Shown here one piece after another: positions 1 to 11,821 of a stretch of DNA of 64,000 bases. The position numbers and the translations under genes were made by a program. The DNA comes from Sialis fuliginosa (lineage: Eukaryota; Arthropoda; Insecta; Megaloptera; Sialidae): contig OY540810.1 of assembly GCA_961205875.1 (NCBI GenBank), positions 10,478,001 to 10,542,000 on the forward strand. The letters run 5' to 3'. The notes under the pieces were generated by a model that was not told the DNA's origin, searched no databases, and saw only the letters and a program-made list of their open reading frames with translations. The first letter of the stretch is position 1; every line of letters begins with the position of its first letter.

Positions 1-365
1 TTTATTTCCCAGAAAGCCCACCAATCATAGTAGTAGATATTTGAAAACACACAAATTGATATCATAAATTACGGCAATGTTGTTAACCGCGTTTTCACTT
101 TAATCTTCTTGTAGGAAATGTGACAATTTAAATTAAAGTAGAAACACAGGCGCCGTTTTGGTCCTGATACAAATTAATCCCAGTGTCCGTTTAACGTGGT
201 TTATCCTGTAATTATTTTATCAATTTAGATAACAACAGAAGCACATATGTTATGTAGGTACACACATTTTATAAACTGTTTTTACTTTCTTTACATTGCT
301 ATACTAAAATTTTGCGAACTGACATTTCAACAGAAATATACATTTTGAACGTCTCTAAATCGGTT
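1..365. other. AT-rich DNA, nothing recognised
   Basis: No coding frame, RNA or clear repeat boundary seen. Confidence 0.5.
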
Positions 366-650
366 TTAGTGTTCCGTATCCAAATCGGAAAAATAGAACA
401 CATGAAAGCAATCTGTATCTGTCTGTCTGTCACAGCTTTCTAGTTACTGAACCGTTCGACTTTGAAAGCTGAGATTTGGCATAATTGTAGAAACTGGTGG
501 ATCATATCAATAATAGATCTGAATTCATGTTATTTTTTTGTTTTTGGCAATTTTAAGGGGTCAAAGGGGTTACCCTATTTAAAAAAATTTAATTCCGACG
601 AGTGGGGTATCAAATAATAGCTTACGAGTCAATAAATTTAAATATGTAAA
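366..650 (+). repeat. Dispersed repeat starting TTAGTGTTCCGT
   Basis: It begins with the same 12 bp that bound the repeat at 3029..3494, followed by a TCTGTCTGTCTGTCA tract and a segment (about 416-490, through GAGATTTGGCATAATT) that recurs at 13510..13576. The far boundary is unclear. I associate repeats of this type with lepidopteran genomes, from memory only. Confidence 0.5.
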
Positions 651-664
651 CATTTTGTTATTAA

Positions 665-840
665 CCCTCGGAGCCTCATATGGGTCAATTTGACCTATAC
701 ACCGACTTTTCAAAGTATACCTATGAATTTTAGTCAAATAGTTCCGCAGTTGCGGAATTATATGCGATCAAAAAGTGAACAGGGTTAGATTAACCCAGAT
801 TGTACTCGATGATCGAAAAAATTGGTGTGTACTTCGAGGG
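665..840. mobile_element. piggyBac-type MITE, 176 bp
   Basis: The element is flanked on both sides by TTAA (661-664 and 841-844). It starts CCCTCGGAG and ends CTTCGAGGG, so the ends are inverted repeats with one mismatch over 9 bp. TTAA duplication plus a terminal CCC is the piggyBac-superfamily signature. Two internal palindromes, GGTCAATTTGACC near the left end (681-693) and GGGTTAGATTAACCC near the right (782-796), sit where a transposase could bind. It has no coding capacity, so it would need a transposase in trans. Its termini differ from those of the autonomous element at 35615, so that enzyme is not necessarily its source. Confidence 0.8.
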
Positions 841-877
841 TTAATAAAATTTTCGCTTAACGAACTTTTTTATTATT

Positions 878-1130
878 ACTAATTGTTACTCGTGATTTCG
901 TTCGCGTGGAATACAAGTTAGGTAATATCGATTTCTGTTATAATAGTCGATAAAACAGGTTTTTAGTTTCGCATTTGCTATCTAATAAATTTTGCGGGAT
1001 ATAAAGTAGCCTATGTCCTTTTTCAGGATGCAAGCTATCTCCCTGTCAAATTTCATCAAGGTCGTTTTAGCGGTTTAGCCATGAACACAGAGAGACAAAA
1101 ATACTTTCGCATTTATAATATTAGTATGGA
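878..1130 (+). repeat. Retroposon 3' tail, copy 1
   Basis: This is one of seven copies here of one dispersed sequence. It starts near ACTAATTGTTACTCGTGA, contains GATGCAAGCTATCTCCCTG and ends ATTTATAATATTAGTATGGA. The consistent right end and variable left truncation fit a LINE/SINE 3' tail, RTE-like by my recollection. The other copies are at 11571, 19751, 22504, 41045, 44738 and 62243. Confidence 0.7.
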
Positions 1131-2524
1131 TTTGGTTGTATTACATTTGGAGCTATCTGTTTTCTAATAGATGAACAATAAATTTATAATTTATAGTGGT
1201 TATTAACTTTACTAACTAAATAAATCTCTTTTAAATTGGTTCTTAACTATGCTAAAGCTAGAAAAATTGAACAAATTATTTCAATTTTTTTTTTGTTTTT
1301 TACATAAGATTATTTTTAAATTCACCCATACTTTTTTCGGTCTCAATCTAGTAACATAGACGAGGATGGCTTTTTTTCAAGACGAGATTGACAAGAGATG
1401 ACTTCAATTTTTACGAGATAAGTATATCGTTTATGAAATTTTGTGGACAACATGAAAATTAGTTTAATTATGTGGTAAATTTCGGATTTTACGAAAAACC
1501 AATTGTTTACTTTCAAATGTACATATTTTATACATAATAATATCATTATATCTATACAAATTTTGTTTGATATATTATGTACGTTTAAAATAATCATAAA
1601 ATTAATATTATCTTATTATTTATAATTGGGTTTACTCAGATGTAGAATGAAGCTTATTTTTAATTCGTCACTGTACATCATTAAAATGTTTGACATAAAC
1701 ACACAGGGTTTAAATTAACTCATGCAGAAGATAATCTGAAAAGTTGAGATGTTTTTAGATGATTTCAGTTATAAAGGCAGGTGTTTTTGATGGAGAGGTA
1801 ACGAGCATGATGATTTCTAATGCACACTTATAAAACTGGAATACGTGAAACCTTTGAATTTGGGTTGTAAATTATATTTGAAAATATTTATTCTAATTTT
1901 TCAATGTTTAAATTAAAAGGTATCACGAAAGCATAGTTTATGTGTAGCTCTATAGGTTGTAAAGTGACACTTTATTATACGAGATTGCCAAAAATACATT
2001 TTAGATACGAGATGTACACACTGTTTTTCCTACAACCTCAAAAATATAATAAATAATATAATTTAATGCACTTGACGATGCGGAGTATTTTTGGTAGTTT
2101 TCAATAAAAATGGCAAATTAAGTGCTGCTACATGGAATGTATGTTTTTTGTTATGTGCTCCACTGCGGAAAACAGAACTTCCTTTTCCATATCTAAAAAA
2201 AAATTTCATGAAACTCCAAGAAAACTGTCATATAAGTTTGATACCCCTTTTGAAAGTGTTTGCGAGCTAACAAATCTTGTGCAATATCGAACATGAGTTA
2301 ATCAAAGAATTAACTAATGCTCTCTTATTTTTTTTCTTTATGCAGTCTACCACTTATCATATATTTATATTAAAGTATAGATTTCCTTGCAGAAAATGTA
2401 GACTCACATTGACAAACAGACAGAGAGGAGAAAATATAAGAAAAAATAAACAAGAATATCAATTTTCAATTAACTGACCGTGCGCTGAAAAGAAACAGGC
2501 TGTGTTTTTTTTTTTTATTATGAA
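1131..2524. other. AT-rich DNA, one MITE fragment
   Basis: No gene seen. Positions about 2226-2278 (AAGTTTGATACCCC, then GCGAGCTAACAAAT) match an end of the MITE family at 23256 and 40033. Confidence 0.45.
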
Positions 2525-2715
2525 CATCCTCCGCAAATTTTCCTCCGCGTATTAATGATCGTGCAGTTTCTGTTGACAGTGCTATGACACATCAAGGACA
2601 TGCAGATGGTGGAGTTAATTAACATCCGGTTTTTAATTAGTCTTCTCGGATAATCCGCGGGGAGGCGCGACGGAAACGGATGAGCTCCAACTATGTGGAG
2701 CAAGCGCACGACACT
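2525..2715. promoter_or_regulatory. GC-rich island, candidate enhancer
   Basis: The block is much richer in G+C than everything around it, unique in the window and without a convincing frame. It is dense in short sites for developmental factors: TTAATTAA and TTTTTAATTAG (homeodomain type), GGATAATCC (Bicoid/Otx type) and CAGATGG (E-box-like). Such blocks in AT-rich insect intergenic DNA are often conserved non-coding elements. Conservation cannot be tested here, so the call is inference. Confidence 0.3.
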
Positions 2716-3028
2716 TAACTAAATGTTAAATGTTATGAGTTATGGTATTCTGCATTCAGTTTTCTCTAGGACGCGAATATGTACTACTATAATTTGTTTC
2801 GAGTATAAGTACTTGTAATTGGATTTTCTCAGATTTAGTTTTGTATGAAATTGGGGTAATAGCGACAGATAATTAATTATGATAGTAGTTCTTAAGTTAT
2901 TAAATTCAAAACTGATATAAGATTTTTGTAAATTATTAAAAAACATATTTCAAGTGATTGCTCGGTGCTTCCTAAATGAAGTAAAATATTAAAGAAAATT
3001 AAGACAAGTGTAAGCTATATTTGCACAG
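2716..3028. other. AT-rich DNA, nothing recognised
   Basis: No feature supported. Confidence 0.4.
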
Positions 3029-3494
3029 TTAGTGTTCCGTTCCATCCCCCCCCCCACTGAAATTAATGAACATTTTAAAAACGTGTAAGGACAAAAGTTG
3101 TTCCTTACACCCTAAGAAATATTTTTTGTCCAAAAACTTTTTCTTTAAAACCAATGATTCAGCAGTTATAAAGAAGTAAACAATTAAATTGCTTATAATA
3201 ATTGATCGCGTTAGAATTTTAATATTAATAATTTTGGTGGTAAGACTGGAGGACAACAATTTTTAAGTTTTTTACCCGAAAAATGTTTTGAAAATTCTTC
3301 ATTTCCCCCTGAAATGAATCCCCAGAATTTTTATACTTCACGTCTATAATTAGACCGCTACAGTTCATCTCTGTGCTAAATTAAAATTTTTTACATCGAA
3401 TAGTTTCAGAGAAAATCGCATATGACAGACGGACAGACGGACGGATAGACACCAAAGTGATTCCATAAGTGTTTCATTTTTCACGGAACACTAA
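3029..3494. mobile_element. 466-bp repeat bounded by TTAGTGTTCCGT
   Basis: TTAGTGTTCCGT at 3029-3040 is matched by its exact inverse, ACGGAACACTAA, at 3483-3494. A ten-C run follows the left end (3046-3055), and a GACGGACAGACGGACGG tract precedes the right end. A partial copy of the left part lies at 29557. The inverted ends suggest a transposon; the PyGACG-type tract is also typical of retroposon tails, so the class is uncertain. Confidence 0.55.
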
Positions 3495-5754
3495 TAATAA
3501 ATATCGATAAACTAATCTGATGAACTACCTCTGATAAACCTTTTCGTTTTTATACAATTTTATTTAAAAATACCAGCCTTATTATTATTTTCGTATGATT
3601 TAAAAAAAAATGTGTAAAGAATATCAATACGTAATATTTAATTAAATCAATTAGGAAGTATTTAACTCGATTTTCATTATTACTTTTAAAACCGGAAATG
3701 TTCATTTCTAAGGAAATGATTACAGTCCTCGTAATACTTAATAAATCACTACATAATTAATATTAAAAAAATACCCATATTTCCCAACAACTGCTATTAG
3801 AAAATAAATTCCATTACGACAAACCCCTCGAGAAAAGTTCTGTTAGATTAACTAATTACTTCATTTCGTATTAAGTTTTCAATTAAATAACTTACAAATG
3901 AAAGTTTTGTTTATGAATTATTGTTTTAAAAATACTTTACCCATTTCTAGTACGTATATATACAGAACTTGAAGAGTCTATATAATTCAGAACTTGGAAG
4001 CAACAGTTTACGGGAGTATAAATAATTAATATATTACTGGTAGTTTTCAGATATTTTCCCTTCATTATAGTATAATGCATGCAGCTGAAAAAAGTGAACT
4101 TATTAATAATTTGTTTTTGACGACGTCGTATTTTATTTACTCAATTAGTAAATCTTTGTACAATTAATATTAAATTCTTGTCAAATAAATTTACGTTTTT
4201 AATTGTCTGTCAGACATGTTTTTATTAAAACGTTTTTTTTGGCGTGGGTTATTTCAATAATGGGAATATTTTATATGAATAACATGTAGGTTATATTTTT
4301 ATAATAAATTATATATATTTTTTATATAAAAAGATTAGTAAGAATGTCCACTTTTACATTTTTCCACAAATTGGAAAAGTTTGTTTATTTTATTTTTTTG
4401 AATTTATACTTTTTAGGCCCGTTGGGGATGAAATTTAAGTATGTAACGAAATGCGCGAGCATCATGCAATTAAGAAAATTTAACAGGATGTAGTTAGGTA
4501 GTTAGGAATGGGATAGTCCTATTTTGATAGAAATTGTACCTCACAATCAGTATTTGTTATCTAATTCTTTAGACATTGATTTTTTTTTAATTTCTGACAA
4601 ATACTAATGTCATTGTCAATTTTTGGGAGTCCGTAGGAACCACTTAGAGGACCACTGATCTTAACCAACCCAAACTTTTAGACATTGATTTTATCGACCT
4701 TTTATCGATCGCAAATTCTTATAATTTTAGATAAAATATTTGAAAGCAAAAGTTAAGAACTTATGAGTTCCAGCTTATAACGTTCCTCTTTCTAGTTTAC
4801 AAAATATAAAGAACTGCATTTTAGTCAAAAAACACAGTGATGATCCCTACAGAAAAACAGCTATCGCAACGGAGATACTATACTTGATGTACTTAAAAGT
4901 ATCGTGAAAAATAGCAGAATGTAATATGAGTATAAACTAAAATAAATAAAATCACAAGAAAGCTAACTGGCTGGATACTTACTGTCTAAGATAAGCCCTT
5001 AAAAACACGAGCTTTAGATACGTCATTTAAAATGTATGTTTTGTGAAGTCATGCACGGTAAACTTAACGAACAAAATTTTAAAAATAATCAAAAAGCAGA
5101 AATAGATACAGTTAAGCACAGTTATTTAGTCGTTTTGTTGTATTTTTATCAAAAAATAACTAATTTTACTGCTTAAATTGATACATTGATAAATTGATAT
5201 CTAGTATAAACTGTTAAAAACTTGTGAGATAATTTAGTGTATTCTGAATGTGAATCAAATTGAAAAATTACAGTGTTCTAACTAATAATTCAAAATGTAT
5301 TGGAAAATAAACATTTTAAACTGTATTTTCTGAAGTAATCATAGAATTATGATAGTCCTACGTTGCGTTGGTAAATCAAAGTAGGGGAGATACGCATTGA
5401 AACGAACACTTGAGATTGAAGACGTTTTTTATTGAAACTTCAAACATAAAAAACAACTACGTTATACATATTATTATTATTAATTGAGTTCCTTAAACTA
5501 AATCACATTTTATCACAAAAATAATAGAGAAAAACTTAATGATATGGTTTTAAAAAGTCATTTTTGTGTTTATTGTTTATTTATATTTGATTGGAGAGAG
5601 ACTGGCCTGAACCCGGCTCGACAGTCTTGATCGAACCTTACAATGCTTAACTGTAGACAATCGTTTCAATTTTTGTAATATTTTGGCAATATCAAAAAAT
5701 TTTAAGTCAGCGAGCTTTTTACTTTCTTATACCCATGTATATGAAATATACATA
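3495..5754. other. Long AT-rich stretch, nothing recognised
   Basis: No gene, RNA or clear repeat boundary could be supported by eye. Confidence 0.4.
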
Positions 5755-6235
5755 TGGTATAAGTAAGTATTGTAAAATCGATTTTTTTCGAATTTCGGAT
5801 TTTGATAGAAATATCCATTTTCACCTTCCCTGAATCAATTCTGACTATTTTTGGCATGTTGTCTATGCCGGTCTTTAGACGCTGTAACTCAAATACGACA
5901 AATCGTAGAAAAGTGCAATTTTATATTTAAGATTAATTTTTGTCTGGGAAGAAAACCTTATATTTTGGAAAACGATCTTCCCAACGTAATACAAATGTTT
6001 ACTGATGTCGATTTTTAAATTTTTCAAATTACTTTGAAACAAATTAAAAAGAGAAATGGTATAGTTAAAAATTGTAGGTATTATTATTATCCATAATTTA
6101 TCTTCTATTCAATTTAAAAAATTCATTTGCTACATGTTGTAGAGAATATTATTATTTATAATTTATTAAAAATTAGAAACACGTACACTGTTTATTCGCA
6201 GTTACGTATAAGAAAGACCCGTGGCTCATATAGCA
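5755..6235 (+). repeat. Dispersed repeat, GATTTTGATAGAAA family
   Basis: It shares ordered blocks with 34571..34935 (TTTTGAT...CATTTT...TTCTGACTATTTT, then ATTTTATATTTA) and with 42475..42690 (CACGTGCACTGTT...TACGTATAAGAAAG). The copies are old, with many indels. No coding content. Confidence 0.45.
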
Positions 6236-6929
6236 GATATTTTACCATCAAACTCAGCGCTCAAAATGCGCAAGAATAACATAATTCAATAATGAGTACA
6301 ATACTTTTTTGTGGGCTTGAGTTACCAATGGACAAGGGAAGTCAGGGAAAAGTAATAATTTTTCTTTCAAAACCTGTGGATGTATCCGTTCTAGACATTA
6401 TATTATGAAACATCCTTTAACGTAACAAATGTCATTTGCAACAATAACTGCTTGGGGCTTATTGTTAGAATATTTGATTGAACATCTCCAATGTTCTTCA
6501 TTCATTAGTTACAATGAAAATAAACGGTTTGAAACTATACAATAAGCAATTACATATCTATACATACCTATATGTATGTAGCTACCTTTAACATAATTTA
6601 TATTGCAACACATGAAACAGAGCTGTTATTAATATAGTACATATACATTATTATACATACCTTTATGTACAACTTTCCAGACAGGCATCTACACTTAACT
6701 TGCGTTTTGTTCACGTACACAGACAACTAACTTTTACATTAAGACAAATGTATATTAACACTGTTTTTTCTATTTGTTAGCAATAAATATGAATAACGTA
6801 GACATGCGTTTGTGTTTTCTAGCATATGATTATAATTTATAAACACAGAAATGAATGTTGAAGTACACTAGTTAGTTTAATTTGTAATTACGATGCAGTA
6901 AGTTGGTTTTGAATGAATGCGAGTTAACT

Positions 6930-7010
6930 AACGAACAAAAGGCCGTTAGCTAAAAGGCCGACATAGACAAAAGGCCAACATGAGCGTATGGACGTCTCAC
7001 AAAAAGCCGA
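6930..7010. repeat. Interspersed AAAAGGCCGA minisatellite
   Basis: AAAAGGCCG or a one-base variant recurs four times in about 80 bp (6938, 6952, 6969, 6999) at irregular spacing of 14-30 bp. Confidence 0.6.
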
Positions 7011-7099
7011 CAGTTTACAACTGATATTTTAAATTTGATAATTCTTATTTTTCGTAAAATTATACTAACTAGTATCGCCTATAATCATATTCGACCAAT

Positions 7100-7435
7100 A
7101 TTTAACCCGCCTTAACGGCAATATACACACATGATTTTTTGTGTGAATATCTATGACATAGTACCTATCCTAACCTAACCTGCTTTTACAACAAACATTT
7201 TCAAATAAATACACTGCAATTGTATGCTTTATGTTTGACAGAAATCCAAAACTATTTATTTTTGCCGCTTGGTGGTGCTAGGAGTATTGCTATGTTGTTG
7301 AACAATGCAGGGGAAATAAACAAACAGCGAGACGGGGAAATCATGTGTGTATGCTAACTTTATTTTACCGGCCTTAACGACAGTATACACACATAATTTT
7401 TTGTACACATTTATGGCGCAGTATCTTTCGAATGA
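7100..7435. repeat. Pair of direct repeats about 260 bp apart
   Basis: About 65 bp at 7104-7170 (CGCCTTAACGGCAATATACACAC...) recurs diverged at 7364-7430 (GGCCTTAACGACAGTATACACAC...). The spacer includes CCTAACCTAACCT. This could be a segmental duplication or remnant terminal repeats of a small element. Confidence 0.5.
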
Positions 7436-7535
7436 TATGCTTCATTCGTCTCCTTTTATAATAAATACTAAAAAAACGTACGACAATTTTCGATGTTCAC
7501 ATATTAATATATAGATTCTAAAAAAAATTTAAGAT

Positions 7536-7873
7536 GTCGCACTAGTCTTGGATAATACCCCATTGTTGAACACTTGTTTAATTAAATTTTCTAAATTGGA
7601 AATATTTGTTGATATTTAATTCCTGCCATTATCAAATCAAAATCTATAGACACTTATCTGTAAAAACAGCTTAGTTGTCAAAATGGTGAACATTTCAACT
7701 AATAATTATTAGTGTGATATATTTACAAATTATTATATTATCATAGCATTGTTTCAAATTTTACGATTCTTTATTTTATAATTTTTGTGTCATTTTGTAA
7801 TTATTAGTAAGTGTCCATTATTGGTTTTACTTTATCCATTACTGGATAAAAACATAAACAAAATAAAAGGCTA
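7536..7873 (-). repeat. 3'-UTR-like dispersed repeat, copy 1
   Basis: It shares about 340 bp with 11006..11373 (same orientation) and 12783..13090 (opposite). Landmarks are CAGTCTTGGAT...ACCCCA at one side and TCCATTACTGGA...AACAAAATAA at the other. On the minus strand it lies directly after the coding remnant at 7891..8088, and the homology continues into that remnant in the other copies. It therefore behaves like the 3' UTR of a mobile or retroposed transcript. Confidence 0.55.
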
Positions 7874-7890
7874 TAATTTAAGAAAAAAAA

Positions 7891-8088
7891 CTAAGTATTT
7901 ATTAATAACAAGAGTTCATGAGAATTACAAAAAATAAGCTGATTAATCTCAAAATCAGTATACCTTGCTCTTAAAGCGTCCAAGACTGGTGCCAGATATT
8001 TATAATCAAAATGGGGAATTTTTACACTTGTATTATCAGGTTCATCAAATTCATTATTTCTATGACCAAACCCAAAATAATTATACAT
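7891..8088 (-). pseudogene. Unrecognised coding remnant, repeated 3' end
   Basis: The 65-codon frame reads like ordinary globular protein, not low-complexity AT translation. It includes PVLDALRARYTDFEINQLIF followed by a Leu/Ile-rich end. An in-frame stop precedes the first ATG, so the rest of the protein is missing. The downstream repeat and the LRARYTDF region recur at 11376-11460 (minus, broken) and about 12710-12780 (plus, reading LRTRYTVF, broken). Repetition in three places points to a transposon ORF or a retroposed gene end. I do not recognise the family. Confidence 0.35.
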
Positions 8089-8214
8089 TTAACTAGATAC
8101 ACATATAAATTAAGACAGGTAACATCCAATTTTCAGCCAAACAATAGAATGTTGTTATAACTATTACAATAATGTAGTAACATATTAGCCTAAGTCGAAT
8201 CTTTTGTTTCTCGT

Positions 8215-8335
8215 CCTTTATAGATCCCACAATTCGTTGGTCCCTAAAACAGGATTAACTCGATGACGTGACCCGCCGATATTTACGCCTCCCTTTGTAG
8301 ATAAGAGGAACTCATTCACTGATGAGCTCTACTTT
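8215..8335. promoter_or_regulatory. GC-richer block with GATA and CRE-like sites
   Basis: The block is unique in the window and has no frame. It contains GATGACGTGAC (CRE-like) and GTAGATAAGAGG (GATA-like) close together. The enhancer reading is inference from base composition and motifs only. Confidence 0.22.
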
Positions 8336-8679
8336 GTCTAATAATAATCAAAACCGTTTAATTATACTAAATCATGAAATTTTAGTTCACATAACGTACA
8401 GTGTATTATTATATATATGTATATTATTATACAGGGTAGTTATTAAAAAAATGCAGATAAAACGAACATAAAAAATATAAAAATATTACAAAATAACACT
8501 TAAAGGTCACTGATCGTAGATCAACAGCAGGATTGCGCTAACTAAGGGACAGTGAGGGCACACTTCCATTGTGGGCTAAAAGCAGTATTGATTTAACTTT
8601 AACTGTGGGAAATTTAACTCATGACAAAGATACGCTCAATATTATCGGATTTTGAGTCAGAAATAGGATACTATCTAAA

Positions 8680-8903
8680 ACTGAATCAGTGAATAGTCAC
8701 TGATTATCAGTGGATATGAACTATTCTGTACTGTGAAATAGTGAAAAGTAAACCACTGCTAATCAGTAGATTACCACTAAACAAATCAGTGGATCATTGT
8801 TAATATGGCCAAAATCACTGGTTGATCAGTGATAACTGGTATAAATCACTGATATTCACGTTCACTGAAGAATCAGTGGAAATCCCACTGATTCATTTTA
8901 CAT
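8680..8903. repeat. CACTGAT/ATCAGTG motif cluster
   Basis: About a dozen copies of CACTGAT or its inverse ATCAGTG, some with one change, lie on both strands in about 220 bp, for example GTCACTGATTATCAGTGG and GATCAGTGATAACTGG. A single CACTGATC precedes them near 8507. Dense short repeats in both orientations resemble the subterminal arrays bound by hAT-type transposases. I could not find the terminal repeats of such an element. Confidence 0.6.
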
Positions 8904-8920
8904 TGTTTGCAAAACCTATA

Positions 8921-9050
8921 CACACTGGCGATTTAGTCACGCTGCTGAATCGAAAGACATACGATATGCGATTTAGCAGCGAGACTATCGCATGCCTTGC
9001 GATTCAGCAGCGCGGCTAATTGTAAGTCGCTCTGCTAAATCGCCAGTGTG
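8921..9050. mobile_element. 130-bp TA-flanked MITE
   Basis: The ends CACACTGGCGATTTAG and CTAAATCGCCAGTGTG are exact inverted repeats of 16 bp, flanked by TA on each side (8919-8920, 9051-9052), as in Tc1/mariner-type insertions. Inside, the motif GCGATTTAGCAGCG or its inverse recurs about five times, so the whole unit can fold into a branched hairpin. It has no coding capacity. Confidence 0.75.
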
Positions 9051-9059
9051 TAAGGGATC

Positions 9060-9550
9060 TAAGAGAGTATGGAACCCTAATTATGCATTTTGTTAATGTA
9101 AAATCGTAGAACGTACTAGATGAAAATATGCATATTATTACATCCAATATTAGCTTAGGAGCAACGTTGTTGGTTTAAAACTCTAACACGAGAGTAACGA
9201 TGGAATCGATTCAGATATACCCGCATAATTACAAACACATAGCTTTTCAATAGGATTATTTATGTGTATCCAGAATTTTATTGTTGCCATGTATATGGTA
9301 TGTATATGAAATATGCACGCATCAGTAGATTTTGAGTGCTGCGCTTTTTAAGCGCACATTCATTAATCTATTTAGGTATTGTGTATACTAGATTTTATGT
9401 ATTGCAGATTTTTAACATGGTTTCAATTAATGAAACCAAAAAATATACTTTCAACAAGATTTATTGAAACTATTATTTACATTTTTCATTTTTATTGTAA
9501 TAGGTACTATATCAACGTGCAACTTTTCGCTTTATAGGTTTAAGTACTTA
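9060..9550. other. AT-rich DNA, nothing recognised
   Basis: No feature supported. Confidence 0.35.
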
Positions 9551-9554
9551 TACA

Positions 9555-10531
9555 GGATGATTTACAACGAGTGTAAAATATTAATAGTAGATAGATGTTA
9601 TTTTATACAAAAAACTTTATGGAAACACATATCCAGAAATTTTCGTGATGGAGCTACAGGCTCACAAATATCATTAGTTTTTTTATATTTGGAGAACTCA
9701 TTGTGATAAGGTTGTGAAATTTGATAATCGGATTCATATTAATAAGTGTTATCGATTTTCAGTATCGATCAATAATAATTATTTAACCTATGGGTGTATG
9801 GGGTAGATAAAGAACATAAAAATACTATATAAAAATGGTTACCCCAAACACCCCTGGGATAAATAATTATATGTCAGGTTATTTAGATAATAAATAAAAA
9901 CTAATTATTTTTGATGGGCTGTAGCTCCATCAAAAATAATTTTCAGACACATGTCCATATGAAGTTTTTTGCTTAAAATAACATCCTCGATCTACTGTAA
10001 TTTTCCTTACACTCGTATATATAAATACATTCATGTATTTTCTACTGTTTAAACCTAAATACAACTTTTTTAATCGTAGAACAAGAATATAAATTTATTT
10101 TGTATAATTTGAAGCATCCGTATTCAGTGAAATTCAATACTATTTTTACTATCGTATTTCATGTAAACGGTTGATCTTATGAATAATTATCAAAGTATGA
10201 CATATAACCTTATAAAAGTGCGAAACATAGGAAAAAATTTAAGAACAAAAAAATACTAGTTAAAAATAAAGAGCTCACTGACCCCCCTGGTCTAAATAAT
10301 CATTTGTTGATACTGGAAATCGATAATACGCATTAATATTAAATTGGATATTAAATTACTGGATCACAATGGGTTATCCAGATATTAAATAAAAACTTAT
10401 TTTAGGCAAAATTTTTGGGAGTCTGTACTTCCCTTACGAAGAATTTCCGGACACATATTCATATGAACTTTTTTACATGAAACAAATTTCTCAGTCATAT
10501 GTTCAACATGATATGGCGCATCCTGTATAAA
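9555..10531. mobile_element. Two nested or tandem CAGGATG-ended elements
   Basis: The region begins TA-CAGGATG and ends CATCCTG-TA, as in a TA-targeting DNA transposon. The first 110 bp after 9555 is matched by its inverse at about 9922-10015 (both contain GATGGAGCTACAG and GTTATTTTA). The right half then recurs diverged to 10531, sharing GGACACAT.TTCATATGAA and TATTAAATAAAAACT. A third fragment is at 45731-45790. The simplest reading is two related non-autonomous elements, one inserted beside or into the other. No transposase frame is seen. Confidence 0.5.
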
Positions 10532-10533
10532 GT

Positions 10534-11005
10534 GACGTCAATAAAAAGCTCATTATTGAAAACATACCAAAGTAAATTCAATTTTCAATTTTAAATATTG
10601 CACATGTTATTTTTATTGACATGTGCTTTAATTAAAAAACCTTTAACGTCCTATTTAATAAAAAAAAACATGATTTATATAAAGCTATATATGTGCAATA
10701 TTTATTTCGATATTTATTTAAATATTTATTTCGATATCATTGGTAATATTAAACTATCCAATTCAACTAAAAGGTTACCACAGTAGCTAGCTTTTGATGA
10801 AACATGTTTAAATGCAATATAAAAAAAATGTTAGTGTCGGTTATTTTGCATGGTTATGAATAAAACGTTTCCTGTTTTTACAAAACTCCTATGTATTCAT
10901 GTAAAATATTACGAACAAATTTTCCTGAAAACATAAAACAAACTATTTTTAATTTTAGTATTTATCGTGTGAATCTATTTATTATTTACCAATTTTAACT
11001 TACAG
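10534..11005. other. AT-rich DNA, nothing recognised
   Basis: No feature supported; the short frame at 10598-10786 is AT-biased low complexity. Confidence 0.35.
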
Positions 11006-11460
11006 GTTAGTACTGGCACCAGTCTTGGATCATACCCCAGTGCTGGATTTTTGTTTAATTAAATGTACTAAATTAGAAATATTTGTTTACTGCCATTACT
11101 GAATCATAATATATAGATACACTTAACTGTAAAACAGCTAATTTGATGACAATTGGTCAATGTGTGTCAAAATGGTGTTAGTGTTATCTATTAATTAATA
11201 AATTCATAGCATCTGCTTTACATTGTTTCAAATTTTACGATTCTTTATTTTATAACTTTTGTGTCGTAGTACTTATCATTTTGTAATCATTAGCAAGTAT
11301 CCATCACTGGGTGACCGTTACTGGTTTTACTGTATCCATTACTGGAGAAAAATGATGAACAAAATAATAAGCTATAGTTGAGAATTGCAAAAAATAAACC
11401 CACCAATCAAAAAAAAAAAACAGGTGACCCAGCTCTTAAAGGGACCAGAACCTTATATGA
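11006..11460 (-). repeat. 3'-UTR-like dispersed repeat, copy 2
   Basis: Homologous to 7536..7873. It continues past 11373 into a degraded, stop-containing version of the coding remnant at 7891..8088 (GCTCTTAAAG aligns with that gene's LRA codons). Confidence 0.5.
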
Positions 11461-11570
11461 GTGGGCTTTTTGCTAAGGAATGCAAAGATTTTATGTCACA
11501 CTTCGAAAACTTATTTCTAGAATGAATAATCGTAGAACAATATATAAAACGCCAATGCGAACCGTATTTA

Positions 11571-11821
11571 TAGTCTATTTTATGATAGTCGATAAAATAG
11601 AATTTTAGTTTCGTTTTTGCACACTAACTTTACCTATCGTGCGTTCAAAAGCACACACACCCATTTTTTTATCTAATCAATTTTTCGGGATAAAAAGTAG
11701 CCATGTCCTCAGGATGCAAGCTAACTCACTGCAAAATTTCATTAAGATCGGTTCAGCCGCTTAGCCGTAGAAAGGTTACAAACAGACAGAGATACTTTTA
11801 CCTTTTATAATATTATTATGA
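11571..11821 (+). repeat. Retroposon 3' tail, copy 2
   Basis: Contains AGTCGATAAAATAG, TTTCGGGATAAAAAGTAGCC, AGGATGCAAGCTA and the end CTTTTATAATATTATTATGA. Truncated on the left relative to 19751. Confidence 0.65.
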
